Assembly: GCA_025352085.1 (NCBI GenBank)
Contig: JANXUA010000072.1
Location: 1-42,451 of the forward strand
Source of the DNA: Caulobacteraceae bacterium
Lineage (GTDB): Bacteria > Pseudomonadota > Alphaproteobacteria > Caulobacterales > Caulobacteraceae
Length of the DNA stretch: 42,451 nucleotides
Direction of reading: 5' to 3'
A program made the translations under genes and the position numbers. The stretch's first letter is position 1; every line of letters starts with the position of its first letter. Positions 1 to 9,113 of this stretch are shown here, in pieces. The notes below the pieces were generated by a model. The model was not told the DNA's origin. It ran no database searches and saw only the letters and a program-made list of their open reading frames with translations.

Positions 1-242
1 ACGCCGACCATCTCAGGAAGCGGCTCGCCGAGCTTCACGCCGAAGCTGTCATCCCAACCACGACCTCGCGCAAACGGCCAATCCCTTACGACGTCGTCGC
101 CTACCGCCAGCGCAACACCGTCGAACGACTGTGGGCCAGGCGCAAAGACTACCGCCGCATCGCAACGCGCTATGACAAGCTCGCCCACAACTTCCTCGCC
201 GGCGTCCTCATCGCAGCCATCGTCAGCTACTGGGCCAAATGA
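1..242 (+). CDS. IS5-family transposase, C-terminal part
   Basis: Partial DDE transposase of the IS5 family; codons run in frame from base 3 to the TGA at 240-242, giving 80 residues. The C-terminal signature is clear: an N-T-V-E-R segment, whose glutamate is the expected third catalytic residue of the DDE triad, followed by a basic stretch and the typical R-R-I-A-T-R-Y-D-K-L-A-H-N-F tail ending in W-A-K. The enzyme cuts and pastes its own element. The N-terminus with both catalytic aspartates is off the window, so it cannot be said whether the element is intact. Confidence 0.85.
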   Translation, partial: ADHLRKRLAELHAEAVIPTTTSRKRPIPYDVVAYRQRNTVERLWARRKDYRRIATRYDKLAHNFLAGVLIAAIVSYWAK

Positions 243-251
243 GTCCGGACC
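1..251 (+). mobile_element. Right end of an IS5-family insertion sequence (truncated by window start)
   Basis: The stretch holds the last 80 codons of an IS5-like transposase, followed at once by GAGTCCGGACC, which I take as part of the terminal inverted repeat because nothing but trxA lies beyond it. The next bases are CTAG (252-255), a typical kind of target for some IS5 subgroups, and they contain the trxA stop codon. The left end lies outside the window, so the target duplication cannot be checked. The exact boundary is inferred. Confidence 0.6.
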
Positions 252-587
252 CTAGGCGGCCGCGGCCACGCCGGTCTCGGCCAGCCATTCGAGAATCTTC
301 TGTTTGGGCATGGCGCCGACCTTCATCGACGCCATCTGGCCATCCCTGAACAGCATCATGGTCGGAATGCCGCGCACGCCATAGCGCGAGGGCGTGGTCG
401 GCGAATCCTCGATATTGAGCTTGGCGACGGTAACCTTGCCGGCCAGCTCTTCGGCGATCTGCTCCAGCGCCGGGCCGATCTGTTTGCAGGGGCCGCACCA
501 TTCGGCCCAAAAATCCACCAGCACCGGGCCGGTGGCCTTCAGCACGTCGGCGTCGAAGGATTCGTCGGTAATCGCGACCGTACTCAT
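252..587 (-). CDS. trxA: Thioredoxin TrxA
   Basis: Cytoplasmic thioredoxin, 111 aa, a protein-disulfide reductant supplied with electrons by thioredoxin reductase. The active site W-C-G-P-C is present (Cys31 and Cys34), and the cis-proline loop reads R-G-I-P-T. A longer frame exists upstream, but the ATG at 587 fits the family length and has AGGAG about 11 nt before it, so this start was chosen. The TAG stop (252-254) lies inside a CTAG that directly abuts the inferred IS5-family end, so any native 3' flank or terminator of trxA has been displaced by the insertion. The gene is divergent from the dehydrogenase gene at 765, with 177 bp between them that should hold both promoters. Identification is secure. 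Confidence 0.95.
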   Translation of the reverse strand: MSTVAITDESFDADVLKATGPVLVDFWAEWCGPCKQIGPALEQIAEELAGKVTVAKLNIEDSPTTPSRYGVRGIPTMMLFRDGQMASMKVGAMPKQKILEWLAETGVAAAA

Positions 588-764
588 TTTAGGCAAGCTC
601 CTGTTATCGAACACCCGATGTAGTCCCCCGCCGCCCAAGGTCAACCGCGCCGCGGGGTTTACACTGGTCGAGATTTTCTGCGGGTCTCGTCAGCTTGGTT
701 GCGGTGAGGGTCGAACGGGATCATCGTCGCCCAATCATTCCGGCAATCGGGTGGAGAGATCGGC

Positions 765-1667
765 ATGCGAATCGTGATGACCGGGGCCACCGCCGGGATC
801 GGCCTTGAGGCGGCCAAACGCCTGCGCGGTGAGGCCGACGGCACACTTGTTGTCGGCGCCCGCACGCCGGCCAAGCTCCCCGCCGCCCTCGCCAGCGCGG
901 TCGATGCGCGTCTACTCGATCTGGCCAGCCTCACCAGTGTTCGCGCCTTCGCGTCCGGCGTCCTGCGCGAAGCGCCGTTGGACGCGCTGGTGCTGAACGC
1001 CGGCCTGCAATGCTCATCGCCCAGACACAGTCAGGACGGGTTCGAGCTGACCTTCGCGGTCAATCATCTGGCGCACTACCTCCTGGCGCGAATGCTGGCG
1101 GCGCACATCAAGCTGGGCGGACGGATTGTGCTCACGGCCAGCGGCGTCCACGATCCGGCGCTGGCCAGCGGCGTCCCGCCGCCGCACCACGCCAACGCCA
1201 AGGCCCTGGCCTTTCCCGAACTCGACCAGGACCTCGACAAATCGGCGATGACCGCCGGCATGCGCGCCTATGCGACCTCCAAGCTGTGCAATGTGATGAC
1301 CGCGCGCGAACTGGCCAGGTGCCTGGCGTCCGACCGGCCCGATCTGGCGGTGATGGCCTTCGATCCGGGTCTGACGCCCGGCACGCGCCTCGCACGTCAT
1401 CATTTTGAGCCGATCGGCGCGATCTTCAAGCACGTCCTGCCGCTGGTCATGCGCAAGGGGCCGGGTGTCAGCACGCCGGAAAACTCCGGCCGCCTGCTCG
1501 CCGATCTGGTTCTGTCGCCTGACTATGGCGCGGCGCGCGGCGACTATTTCGCGGTGCGCGGCGAGGCATTGGAGCGGCGCGATCCTTCCGTCCTCGCGAG
1601 GGATGACGCCGCCTGCGCCAAGCTGTGGGACGACAGCGCCGAACTGGTGGGATTGCCGGCGGATTGA
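765..1667 (+). CDS. Short-chain dehydrogenase/reductase
   Basis: NAD(P)-dependent oxidoreductase of the classical SDR superfamily, 300 aa, probably cytoplasmic. The cofactor motif T-G-A-T-A-G-I-G is at residues 6-13, the N-A-G structural motif at 78-80, the catalytic serine near 126, and the active-site Y-A-T-S-K at 169-173. Length and the extended C-terminus resemble the retinol-dehydrogenase/protochlorophyllide-reductase-like branch, but no substrate can be given. GGAG lies shortly before the ATG. It is the only + strand gene in the first 16 kb and is convergent with the dehydratase gene that ends at 1673, only 5 bp away, with no terminator hairpin visible between them. Confidence 0.88.
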   Translation: MRIVMTGATAGIGLEAAKRLRGEADGTLVVGARTPAKLPAALASAVDARLLDLASLTSVRAFASGVLREAPLDALVLNAGLQCSSPRHSQDGFELTFAVNHLAHYLLARMLAAHIKLGGRIVLTASGVHDPALASGVPPPHHANAKALAFPELDQDLDKSAMTAGMRAYATSKLCNVMTARELARCLASDRPDLAVMAFDPGLTPGTRLARHHFEPIGAIFKHVLPLVMRKGPGVSTPENSGRLLADLVLSPDYGAARGDYFAVRGEALERRDPSVLARDDAACAKLWDDSAELVGLPAD

Positions 1668-1672
1668 AGCCG

Positions 1673-2629
1673 CTACGCTTCCGTCAGGATCGCCGCGTAG
1701 AGGGCCGGATCGACATTGCCGCCGGAGAGAACGGCGACACTGCGGGCGTTCAGCGCCGAATGGGCCAGTGCGCCGGCGATGGCGACCGCGCCGCTGGGTT
1801 CGGCGATCAGGCGCGCCTCGGCGGCGATTTGGCGCATGGCCGCCTTCATTTCCGTCTCCGTCACGGTGACGATCTCATCGACATAAGCGCGGATGTGCGG
1901 CCAGGTGCGCGCGCCCAGCTTTTGCACGCGCAGGCCGTCGGCCAGGGTGCGCGCGACCTCGTCGGCGGTAAAGCTGACGATCCGCCCGGCGCGAAAGCTC
2001 TCAAACGCGTCGGCGGCCAGTTCCGGCTCGACCCCGATCACCCGCACGTTCGGGCGGGTCAGCTTGATCGCCGTCGCCAGACCGGCCAGCAGACCGCCGC
2101 CGGACACCGGCGCGAACACCGTCTCAACGCCCGGCGCCTGCTCAAGAATTTCCAGACCGATGCTTCCGGTTCCGGCCATGATGGCGTCCTGATTGAACGG
2201 TTCGATCAAGGTCAGGCCGCGCTCGCCGGCCACGGCCGCCGCCCGCTGCGCCCGCTCGGCGCTGGCCGAGCCGACCAGCAAGAGTTCAGCGCCGGACCGC
2301 CTGACTCCGTCGATCTTGATGGCCGGAGCGTCGGACGGCATGACCACCACCGCGTGCACGCCCAGCCGCTGGGCCGCGAAGGCCACCGCCTGGGCGTGAT
2401 TGCCGCTGGAATGGGCGACAATCCCCGCCGCGCGCGCGTCTGCGTCCAGGGATAAGATCGCATTGAAGGCGCCCCTCAGCTTGAACGCCCCGATCGGATG
2501 CAGGCTTTCGGCCTTAAGCCTCAGACCGCTCGGCGTCATGGCGACGATGGGCGTTTGCCCGACGTAGGGCGCGATGCGTCGGCGCGCGGCGTGAATGGCC
2601 TCCAGGGTGATGAGCGGAGCGTCGGTCAT
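1673..2629 (-). CDS. PLP-dependent threonine/serine dehydratase-like enzyme
   Basis: Fold-type II pyridoxal-phosphate enzyme, 318 aa, related to threonine ammonia-lyase and serine racemase. The PLP lysine is in the segment G-A-F-K-L-R-G-A (Lys50), the substrate-binding loop S-S-G-N-H is at 74-78, the phosphate-binding glycine loop S-G-G-G-L near 176-180, and a late S-G-G-N near 302. There is no C-terminal ACT domain, so it is not the allosteric biosynthetic IlvA; a catabolic dehydratase or a racemase is likelier. Its ATG overlaps the addA stop (ATGA, 2626-2629), so it is translated at the end of the addB-addA run. The start follows from that overlap; the frame continues upstream without a good alternative. 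Confidence 0.85.
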   Translation of the reverse strand: MTDAPLITLEAIHAARRRIAPYVGQTPIVAMTPSGLRLKAESLHPIGAFKLRGAFNAILSLDADARAAGIVAHSSGNHAQAVAFAAQRLGVHAVVVMPSDAPAIKIDGVRRSGAELLLVGSASAERAQRAAAVAGERGLTLIEPFNQDAIMAGTGSIGLEILEQAPGVETVFAPVSGGGLLAGLATAIKLTRPNVRVIGVEPELAADAFESFRAGRIVSFTADEVARTLADGLRVQKLGARTWPHIRAYVDEIVTVTETEMKAAMRQIAAEARLIAEPSGAVAIAGALAHSALNARSVAVLSGGNVDPALYAAILTEA

Positions 2630-5600
2630 GGGTTGGCCGCCAGGGCTTCGAGGGACGCCGACATCATCGCCGCCGGCACGGGCATCAGTTTGGGCCCGTC
2701 GGTCCACACCAGCGCCGCCTCGACGGCGTGCCACGGGAAAACCTCGGCCAGCACCGCCGCGTAGAGGGCCATCTGGCGGATGTATACGGGATCGGCGCTC
2801 TCGATGCGGTCGGGGGCCGGGCGATTGGTCTTGAAATCGACGACCAGAACGCGGTCGGCGGTCACCACCAGCCGGTCGATGCGCCCGGAAAGCTTCAAGC
2901 CGCCCGGCAGGGTCCCGGCTCCGCCGGCGATGGCCACCTCGGCGCGCGAGCCGGGGCCGAACACGCTGGCGAACGTTGGATCACCCAGAACCGCCAGGGC
3001 GGCGGCGGCCATTTCGGCGCGCTGATCGTCGGTCAGATCGCGTTCGCGCGCCAGGATGCGCGCGGCGGCGGCGGCCCGATCCGCGTCCGGCAGGTCAGGG
3101 AGCCATTGCAGGAGGCGGTGGATGAGGTCGCCGCGCCGGTAACGGCCCAATCCGCCGGCCGATAGCAGGGGCGACGGGGCCGGAGTCTTCGCGTCGTCGT
3201 CGAGATTTGACGGTGAGGCGTAGCGGGCCAGCGGCGATTCCGCCGGCGCGAGGCCGCCGGTCCAGGCCGGAAGCGACGTTATGTCGGCGGGCGCGGCGTC
3301 CGTCGCCTCGGCGCGTACGGGATCAGGGCCATAGCGCCAGGCCTCGCCGCCGCCTTCCATGACGAAGGCGCGGATGACCAGCTCGTCGAAGGCGCGACGC
3401 ACGAAGTCATACCAGCTGCCCTCGAAACGCGCCGTCTGGCTCTCCACGCCGCAAATGATCAACCGGTCGCGCGCACGGGTGAGGGCGACGTAAAGCAGGC
3501 GCGCCGATTCCTCTCCGGTCGCCGTATCGCGCGCGGTTCGCGCCTCGCTCGACGCCGGGCAATCATCACCCTTGCGCGGCGCCCATAGATACCCGCCGTC
3601 CGCGGTGGTCAGCAGGGGTCCGCCCTGCGAGGTGGCGCGGGTGGTGGTGTCGGGCAGGATGACGATCGGGGCCTCCAGGCCCTTGGCGCCGTGCACGGTC
3701 ATCACCCGCGCCTCGCCGCCGCCGGGTGTCTGGCCCTCGTCGGCCTCCCGCTTGATTTCCAGTTCCGTGGCGGCGATCTTGGCCAGGAAGGTTTCCAGGT
3801 CATGCACGCCGCGCGCCTCGGCGGCCTGGGCCTGGACGATGAAGGCGTCGAGGGCCTCTTGGCCCTCCGCCCCCATCCGGGTCAGAACGCGTTGGCGCAT
3901 GGTTCGCCCGGCGCCGTCGAGCCGATTGAGCGCGCGGCCGTAGAAATCGAACGGCGCGGCCCGGTCCGCCTCGGCCAGCGCCCAGGCCAGAAAGTCCCCC
4001 GCCGCGCGCCACGCCGGGCGCTCCCCCGCCCGCACGGTCAGCGTGTCCCACAGCGAGCCCCGGCGCCGGTACGCCAGATCGAACAGACTCTCTTCATCGA
4101 GGTCGCAGAACGGGCTGCGCAACAAAGCCGCGAGGGTCAGGTCGTCGGATGGAAAACGCGCGAACCGTCCCAGGGCCTGAAGATCGGCGAACACGCCATG
4201 TTCGGAAAGCTTCAGTCGATCGGCGCCGGCCACGGCCACGCCCTCGCGTTTGAGGGCGCGGATGATCTCATGAAACAGCACGCCGCGGCGGCGGACCAGG
4301 ATCAGCACGTCGCCGGCGATACAGGGGCGCAGCGCCTTGCTATTGCGGTCGCTCACGCCGTCGCCGCGCGCGATCATGGCGCGGATAGAGAGGGCGATGC
4401 GCCGCGCCAAGGCTTTGTTGGCGCCGGTGACCGATTCGGCGTCCACCGGGCCCCAGGGATCGACCTCGACCGGAGGGCCATCCGCCTCCAACGGCCAGAC
4501 TTCGACGCAGCCGCCCGTCCTGCGTTGAGCGGTATGAGTGATGGGTATGGCGCGCACCCCGGCGCCATCTTCCGGCGAGAGGCCCGCGCGCAGCTCCGGC
4601 GCCTCGATCACCTTGTCGACAAAAGCCAAAACCTCGGGCGCCGAGCGCCAGCTTTCTCGCAGTGGGACGTCCTGGAACCGTTCGCCGGCGTTCGCCGCCA
4701 TGGCGGCGAAGGTTCGCCTCTCGATCGCCAGCCTCTCGGGCGCGGCGCCCTGGAACGAGAAGATCGACTGCTTTTCATCGCCGACGGCGAACACCGTACG
4801 ACCGGCCGGGCGCGCGCCCGCGCCGGTGAAAAATTCGGCGGTGAGGGTGCGGATGATGTCCCATTGCGCGGGCGCGGTGTCCTGGGCTTCGTCGAGCAGA
4901 ACATGCTCCAGACCGCCATCCAGCTTGTAGAGCACCCAGGCGGCGTCGGCGCGGATCGTCAACAGCTGGTGGCTGCGTGCGATCAGATCGCCGAAATCCA
5001 GCGCCCCCCGCGCGCGCTTGGCGGCCTTGTAACATCCGGCGTAGGCGGTCGCGAGGGTCAGGGCGTGGACGGTGTCCTCGGCGACGGCGACGGCGGCCAG
5101 GCTGGCGAAGGTGTCCGCGTGCCGGGCCTGTTCCTCGATCATCCACACCGTGATCGCCGGATCGACCGACACCGCCGTCAGTTTCTTCAACGGCGTATTG
5201 GCCTTGGTCGAAAAGATCGCCCAGACCTCGGCGAAGGCAGACCCTGCGTTGACCGCTTGCATGGCCACAGCCCGATCGCGATCGGTCTTGGCGCCGCTGG
5301 CGGCCAGGGCCTCGGCCGCTCGCTTCCACTGGCCCCAGCGGATGCGGGCCACCGCCTGCGCCTCGACAACCGCGCGTGATGTCGGCGCCCCAAACCCGCA
5401 GCGTCGCCAGACATCGGCTTCTAAGCCGCCGGCCGCTTCGCAACGGGCGATATAGTCGGAAATGGCCGCGCGTTCGGACTCGAACTTGGCGAACATCGCG
5501 TTGAATGCCTGATAGTCGAGCTCCACCGAGAAATGCGCATAGGCGTCGCCGACCGCGCCGTCGCGATGGGCTATGGCGAAGGCGGCCACGGCGTCCCGGG

Positions 5601-6057
5601 CGCGCGTCGAAACCTCGGCGGCCGCCGCGTCCTCCAGCACGCTGAACCCCGGCGAAACGCCGGCCTCCAACGGGAACCGACGCAGCAATTTTTCGCAAAA
5701 AGCGTGGATGGTCTGGATTTTCAGACCGCCCGGCGTATCCAGCGCCCGGGCGAACAGGGCGCGGGCCTGCGAGAGGTCCCGTCCCGCCTCGTCGATATTC
5801 GCCAATTCTTCGGTCAGTGGCCCGTCGTCCATAATCGCCCAAGCGCCCAGATCGCTGAAGAGGCGTCGCTGCATCTCCGCCGCGCCGGCCTTGGTGTAGG
5901 TGACGCACAAAATGGCTTCCGGTTTGGCGCCGGCCAGCAACAGGCGGGCCACCCGCTTGACCAAGGTCGAGGTCTTGCCCGATCCGGCGTTGGCGCCGAC
6001 GAACACCGACGCCTTGGGGTTCGAGGCCAGGATCTGGGGGTCGAGACGCGCGGTCAT
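2626..6057 (-). CDS. addA: AddA, helicase-nuclease subunit of double-strand-break repair enzyme
   Basis: Large subunit (1143 aa) of the AddAB helicase-nuclease, which resects DNA ends and prepares them for RecA; the alphaproteobacterial counterpart of RecBCD. It is a UvrD/Rep-type SF1 helicase with Walker A G-A-N-A-G-S-G-K-T-S at residues 21-30, a Walker B-type L-D-E-A-Q-D in the middle, a late V-T-V-H-G-A-K-G-L-E helicase motif, and a C-terminal PDDEXK nuclease whose D-F-K-T core is visible near residue 1080. The ATG at 6057 overlaps the addB stop (ATGA), which fixes the start over a longer arginine-rich extension. The 3' end overlaps the dehydratase gene in the same way, so the three are probably cotranscribed. 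Confidence 0.95.
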   Translation of the reverse strand: MTARLDPQILASNPKASVFVGANAGSGKTSTLVKRVARLLLAGAKPEAILCVTYTKAGAAEMQRRLFSDLGAWAIMDDGPLTEELANIDEAGRDLSQARALFARALDTPGGLKIQTIHAFCEKLLRRFPLEAGVSPGFSVLEDAAAAEVSTRARDAVAAFAIAHRDGAVGDAYAHFSVELDYQAFNAMFAKFESERAAISDYIARCEAAGGLEADVWRRCGFGAPTSRAVVEAQAVARIRWGQWKRAAEALAASGAKTDRDRAVAMQAVNAGSAFAEVWAIFSTKANTPLKKLTAVSVDPAITVWMIEEQARHADTFASLAAVAVAEDTVHALTLATAYAGCYKAAKRARGALDFGDLIARSHQLLTIRADAAWVLYKLDGGLEHVLLDEAQDTAPAQWDIIRTLTAEFFTGAGARPAGRTVFAVGDEKQSIFSFQGAAPERLAIERRTFAAMAANAGERFQDVPLRESWRSAPEVLAFVDKVIEAPELRAGLSPEDGAGVRAIPITHTAQRRTGGCVEVWPLEADGPPVEVDPWGPVDAESVTGANKALARRIALSIRAMIARGDGVSDRNSKALRPCIAGDVLILVRRRGVLFHEIIRALKREGVAVAGADRLKLSEHGVFADLQALGRFARFPSDDLTLAALLRSPFCDLDEESLFDLAYRRRGSLWDTLTVRAGERPAWRAAGDFLAWALAEADRAAPFDFYGRALNRLDGAGRTMRQRVLTRMGAEGQEALDAFIVQAQAAEARGVHDLETFLAKIAATELEIKREADEGQTPGGGEARVMTVHGAKGLEAPIVILPDTTTRATSQGGPLLTTADGGYLWAPRKGDDCPASSEARTARDTATGEESARLLYVALTRARDRLIICGVESQTARFEGSWYDFVRRAFDELVIRAFVMEGGGEAWRYGPDPVRAEATDAAPADITSLPAWTGGLAPAESPLARYASPSNLDDDAKTPAPSPLLSAGGLGRYRRGDLIHRLLQWLPDLPDADRAAAAARILARERDLTDDQRAEMAAAALAVLGDPTFASVFGPGSRAEVAIAGGAGTLPGGLKLSGRIDRLVVTADRVLVVDFKTNRPAPDRIESADPVYIRQMALYAAVLAEVFPWHAVEAALVWTDGPKLMPVPAAMMSASLEALAANP

Positions 6058-9000
6058 TCGCCGTCTCCGCCGTCGCCTTCGCCCAGCACATGCCATTCCC
6101 ACAGACGCGCAAGATGGTCGTAGTCGCCGCCGAACCGGCCGATGAACTGCGGCATGGCCCAGGACCGATAGCCTGTCGCGAGCCGGTCGAACTCGATCAC
6201 CTTGCGCTTGAGACCGGCCAGGGCGTCGGCGGCGAGAGCCGGGGCGTCACCGTCATCGCGCGCCTCTTCCCGGCCCGGCGTTCGACCGCCGCTCACCCGC
6301 ACGTAGACCAGTTGGCCGGGACTAAGCGGCCCGACGTCCGCAAAGCCGCCGGCCGCCAGGATGGCGCCGGTGAGGGTCAACTGCGGCGCCACGTCTTCGC
6401 GCACCATCTTGAGGCTCGGCGCCGCGCCGGTCTTGAAATCGAGGACGTCGCCGACGTCGCCGCGCACCTCGATCCGGTCGGCCTTGGCCTCAATGATGAA
6501 CGGCCCGCCCGGCGTCTCGAACGTGAGCCGGCCAGTTTTCTCGATGACCAGGCGCGCGCCGGGTCGGCGCCTGCGCTCGAAATCGACCACCCACGGGGCG
6601 ACGTTGACGGCGAGCGCCCGTTCGCGGGCCATGCGGCTTTCCGGCACGCCCGCCGCGCGCAGCTCGGCCAGCAGCAAGCCTGCGAAGCTATCCTCGGCGG
6701 CCTCGTCCAGTTCAATCGTCGCGAACTTCTCGAAAGCGGCATGGATCGCAATCCCGCGCGCGCGTGCCTCGACCGGCTCGTCAGGGCGATCGAGGGGGCG
6801 GAGACCCAGGATCGAGCGGGCGTAGATCGCGTAGGGATCGCGGATCCAACGCTCAACGCCGGTGACGCCCAGCTTGCGTGGGCGGGCGGAGAGCGGCGGT
6901 GTCGGATTGGGTCGGGACGCTGTACGCAGGGCGTCCGGCGCCTCGGCGAGCGGCGCGTCGATGCCGCGCGCCCAAGCGATCAGCTCAGGCCGGGCGGGCA
7001 GGTCCAGCCCGGCGCCCTTGACCAATGTGCGTAGACGCCACAGCCAACGCGAGGCGACCGCCGGCGATCCGCCGCGCCGCTCGCAGTTCAGCAACACCAC
7101 CTCGTTCGCGCACGCGGCCTGGGCGAAGTCATGGGCGGAAAGGCCGATGCGTCGCTCCGGCGGCGGCAGACCCAGGCGCTCGCGCATCGGTCGCGACAGG
7201 AAGGGATCGATCGGCGCGCCCTGCGGCCAAACCCCTTCCTCCAGCCCGGCCAGGATGAGCAGATCGGCCCGCACGAGGCGCGCTTCGAGCACGCCCAGAA
7301 TGCGCAGGCGCGGATGGCTGGCGCCGCCGGGTCGGATCAGTTCGCGCGCCATGAGCCCGTCCAGCAGCTCGCTGAACCCCTGTCGCGAAACCGGCGGCAG
7401 GGCCTCGCTTTCGTCGAACAGGCTCGCGAACAGGGCCGCGAGGCCTTCGCCGCCCTGTCCCGCCCAAAGATCGTCCACCCCGCCGTCCGGTCCGGCCGCC
7501 AGGGTCTCCAGGCTCCGCGTCAGGGCGCGGGCCGCGGCGGCCGCGGCGCCCTCGCCCCCTTCAAACGCCGAATCTGCCGGCGCCAGGGCGGCGCGCAGAG
7601 GCGGCGTCAGGTCGATCGCCGCCAGAATCGCGGCGATGCGCGCCTCGGACGGTGTATCCTGGGCGCGCGCCTCGGCCAGGGCGCCGGTGAGGCGCGCGAT
7701 CAACGCCTCCCAACTTCCCAGCCGGGCGCCGCGCAGGCCGAACCGCTCCAGCGCCCGACGGGCGATCTCGCCATCCTCGCGCGTGCGACCGAGCCGGGTG
7801 AAAGGGTGTTTGAGGATGGCCAGCAGGGTCGCCGGATCGGTGGGTTCCGCGACCGCGCGGGCGACCAAGGCCGCCAGCACGGCGATCGGGGCGGCGGCGA
7901 GCGGCGCCCCGGCCGAGGAGTCGGCGGAAATCCCCCAGCGGGTCAGCCGTGCGCTGACCCGCCGCGCCAGGGCGGCGTCCGGCGAGATCAAGGCGGCGGT
8001 CCGGCCCGGCGTCTCCAGCGCCTCGCGCAGCAGCAGGGCCGCGACCGTGGCCGCCTCTTCCTCGGTGCGGGCGGTGGCGGCGGTCAGGCCGGCGAGGCCG
8101 TCGGCGATGGCGTCGACCCCCGCCGCCTCGCCCTCGTTTCTCAAGTCCTTGATCTGGGTCAGCCAGTCGGCGGTGGCTTCGGGTGGGCGCAGGGCCTCGT
8201 TGATCAGCCGCCGCCGCCAGCGCCCTGAGCCAATGGCGTCGGTCGCCGGGCCCCAGTCCCTGACCTCGCTCCGGGCGACGTGCGCGCCATCGATCAGGCG
8301 GCGCAGGGCGCCCTGCGGGTGCTGGTCTTCCACCTGGTCCCACGCCGTGTCCGCCAGCGATGTGTCGAGGCCCGGCAGGACCACGCAGCCGCGCGGCGCG
8401 GCGGCAATGGCGGTCAGCAGGTCGGCGGCGGCCGGCGCCGAGCCCGTCGAGCCCGCGGCGATGATGATGTCCGTCGACGGATGATCATGCCAGCGCCTCG
8501 CGAGACGCCGCATCAGGGCGACGCGACGGGCGGCGACGTCCATCATGCCCAGGGCCGCCAGTCGGGTGGGCCAGGCGGTGAGGGCGATGTTCAGAAAGTC
8601 CGCCGACACCTGCCAGTGTTTGGCCAGCTCGCCTTCGACCAGGGCGGCGACGGCCTCCGGATCGCCCTTTTCCTCGATCTGGCATGTGTCGAGAAAGCTA
8701 GCCAGGGCGTCAGCCAATTCCAGTGCGGCCGGCGCGTCCAGTCGCCGCTCCAGCAGATCCTGGTGCGCCACGACCAAACCGGCCAGCTCAAAACGCCGCC
8801 GCCGTGGGTTGATCGCGGGTGGCAGATCGAGCGCCAGATCGCCCGGCTCGAACGGCGGCTCGCCCTCGTCCAGATCGCCCAGGGCGCGGATCTGCGGCAG
8901 GATCACCGCTTTGGCGTCTGACACGTTTAGAAACGCTTCGGCCAGAGACCGCGCCGCGCGCCGGGTTGGGACCAGGATCACCGCCTGCGCCAGGGCGTCC

Positions 9001-9113
9001 GGACCCAGCGGCGACAGCACCCGCCATACGCCTTTCGCCAGATCGTCCAGGAACGGTCGATGCGCCGGAATGGTGAACCAGCGCGGCGCCGGTTGGCTAA
9101 GAAAGTCGGTCAT
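6054..9113 (-). CDS. addB: AddB, second subunit of double-strand-break repair enzyme
   Basis: Partner of AddA, 1019 aa. The N-terminal part is a decayed SF1 helicase-like region with P-T-R-R-A-A-R-S-L, and the C-terminal part carries a PDDEXK nuclease with I-E-A-K-A-D-R-I-E and then V-L-D-F-K-T-G. In firmicute AddB four cysteines bind an iron-sulfur cluster around the nuclease. No cysteine occurs in roughly the last 270 residues here, which fits the separate alphaproteobacterial AddB subfamily. The ATG at 9113 overlaps the stop of the nucleotidyltransferase gene, and the gene runs straight into addA with another 4-base overlap. The longer upstream frame is rejected because it lies inside the preceding gene. 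Confidence 0.94.
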   Translation of the reverse strand: MTDFLSQPAPRWFTIPAHRPFLDDLAKGVWRVLSPLGPDALAQAVILVPTRRAARSLAEAFLNVSDAKAVILPQIRALGDLDEGEPPFEPGDLALDLPPAINPRRRRFELAGLVVAHQDLLERRLDAPAALELADALASFLDTCQIEEKGDPEAVAALVEGELAKHWQVSADFLNIALTAWPTRLAALGMMDVAARRVALMRRLARRWHDHPSTDIIIAAGSTGSAPAAADLLTAIAAAPRGCVVLPGLDTSLADTAWDQVEDQHPQGALRRLIDGAHVARSEVRDWGPATDAIGSGRWRRRLINEALRPPEATADWLTQIKDLRNEGEAAGVDAIADGLAGLTAATARTEEEAATVAALLLREALETPGRTAALISPDAALARRVSARLTRWGISADSSAGAPLAAAPIAVLAALVARAVAEPTDPATLLAILKHPFTRLGRTREDGEIARRALERFGLRGARLGSWEALIARLTGALAEARAQDTPSEARIAAILAAIDLTPPLRAALAPADSAFEGGEGAAAAAARALTRSLETLAAGPDGGVDDLWAGQGGEGLAALFASLFDESEALPPVSRQGFSELLDGLMARELIRPGGASHPRLRILGVLEARLVRADLLILAGLEEGVWPQGAPIDPFLSRPMRERLGLPPPERRIGLSAHDFAQAACANEVVLLNCERRGGSPAVASRWLWRLRTLVKGAGLDLPARPELIAWARGIDAPLAEAPDALRTASRPNPTPPLSARPRKLGVTGVERWIRDPYAIYARSILGLRPLDRPDEPVEARARGIAIHAAFEKFATIELDEAAEDSFAGLLLAELRAAGVPESRMARERALAVNVAPWVVDFERRRRPGARLVIEKTGRLTFETPGGPFIIEAKADRIEVRGDVGDVLDFKTGAAPSLKMVREDVAPQLTLTGAILAAGGFADVGPLSPGQLVYVRVSGGRTPGREEARDDGDAPALAADALAGLKRKVIEFDRLATGYRSWAMPQFIGRFGGDYDHLARLWEWHVLGEGDGGDGE

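Noticed and set aside
1625-2455. Long + strand frame opposite the dehydratase gene
   Set aside because: High-GC antisense shadow: arginine/glycine-rich product with no motifs, while the minus strand has a complete PLP enzyme.
3691-5379. 562-codon + strand frame opposite addA
   Set aside because: Antisense of a well-supported helicase gene; composition typical of mirror frames and no start signal.
6058-6102. Arginine-rich N-terminal extension of AddA
   Set aside because: It lies within addB, lacks a Shine-Dalgarno site, and the ATGA overlap start puts the Walker A motif at the usual distance.
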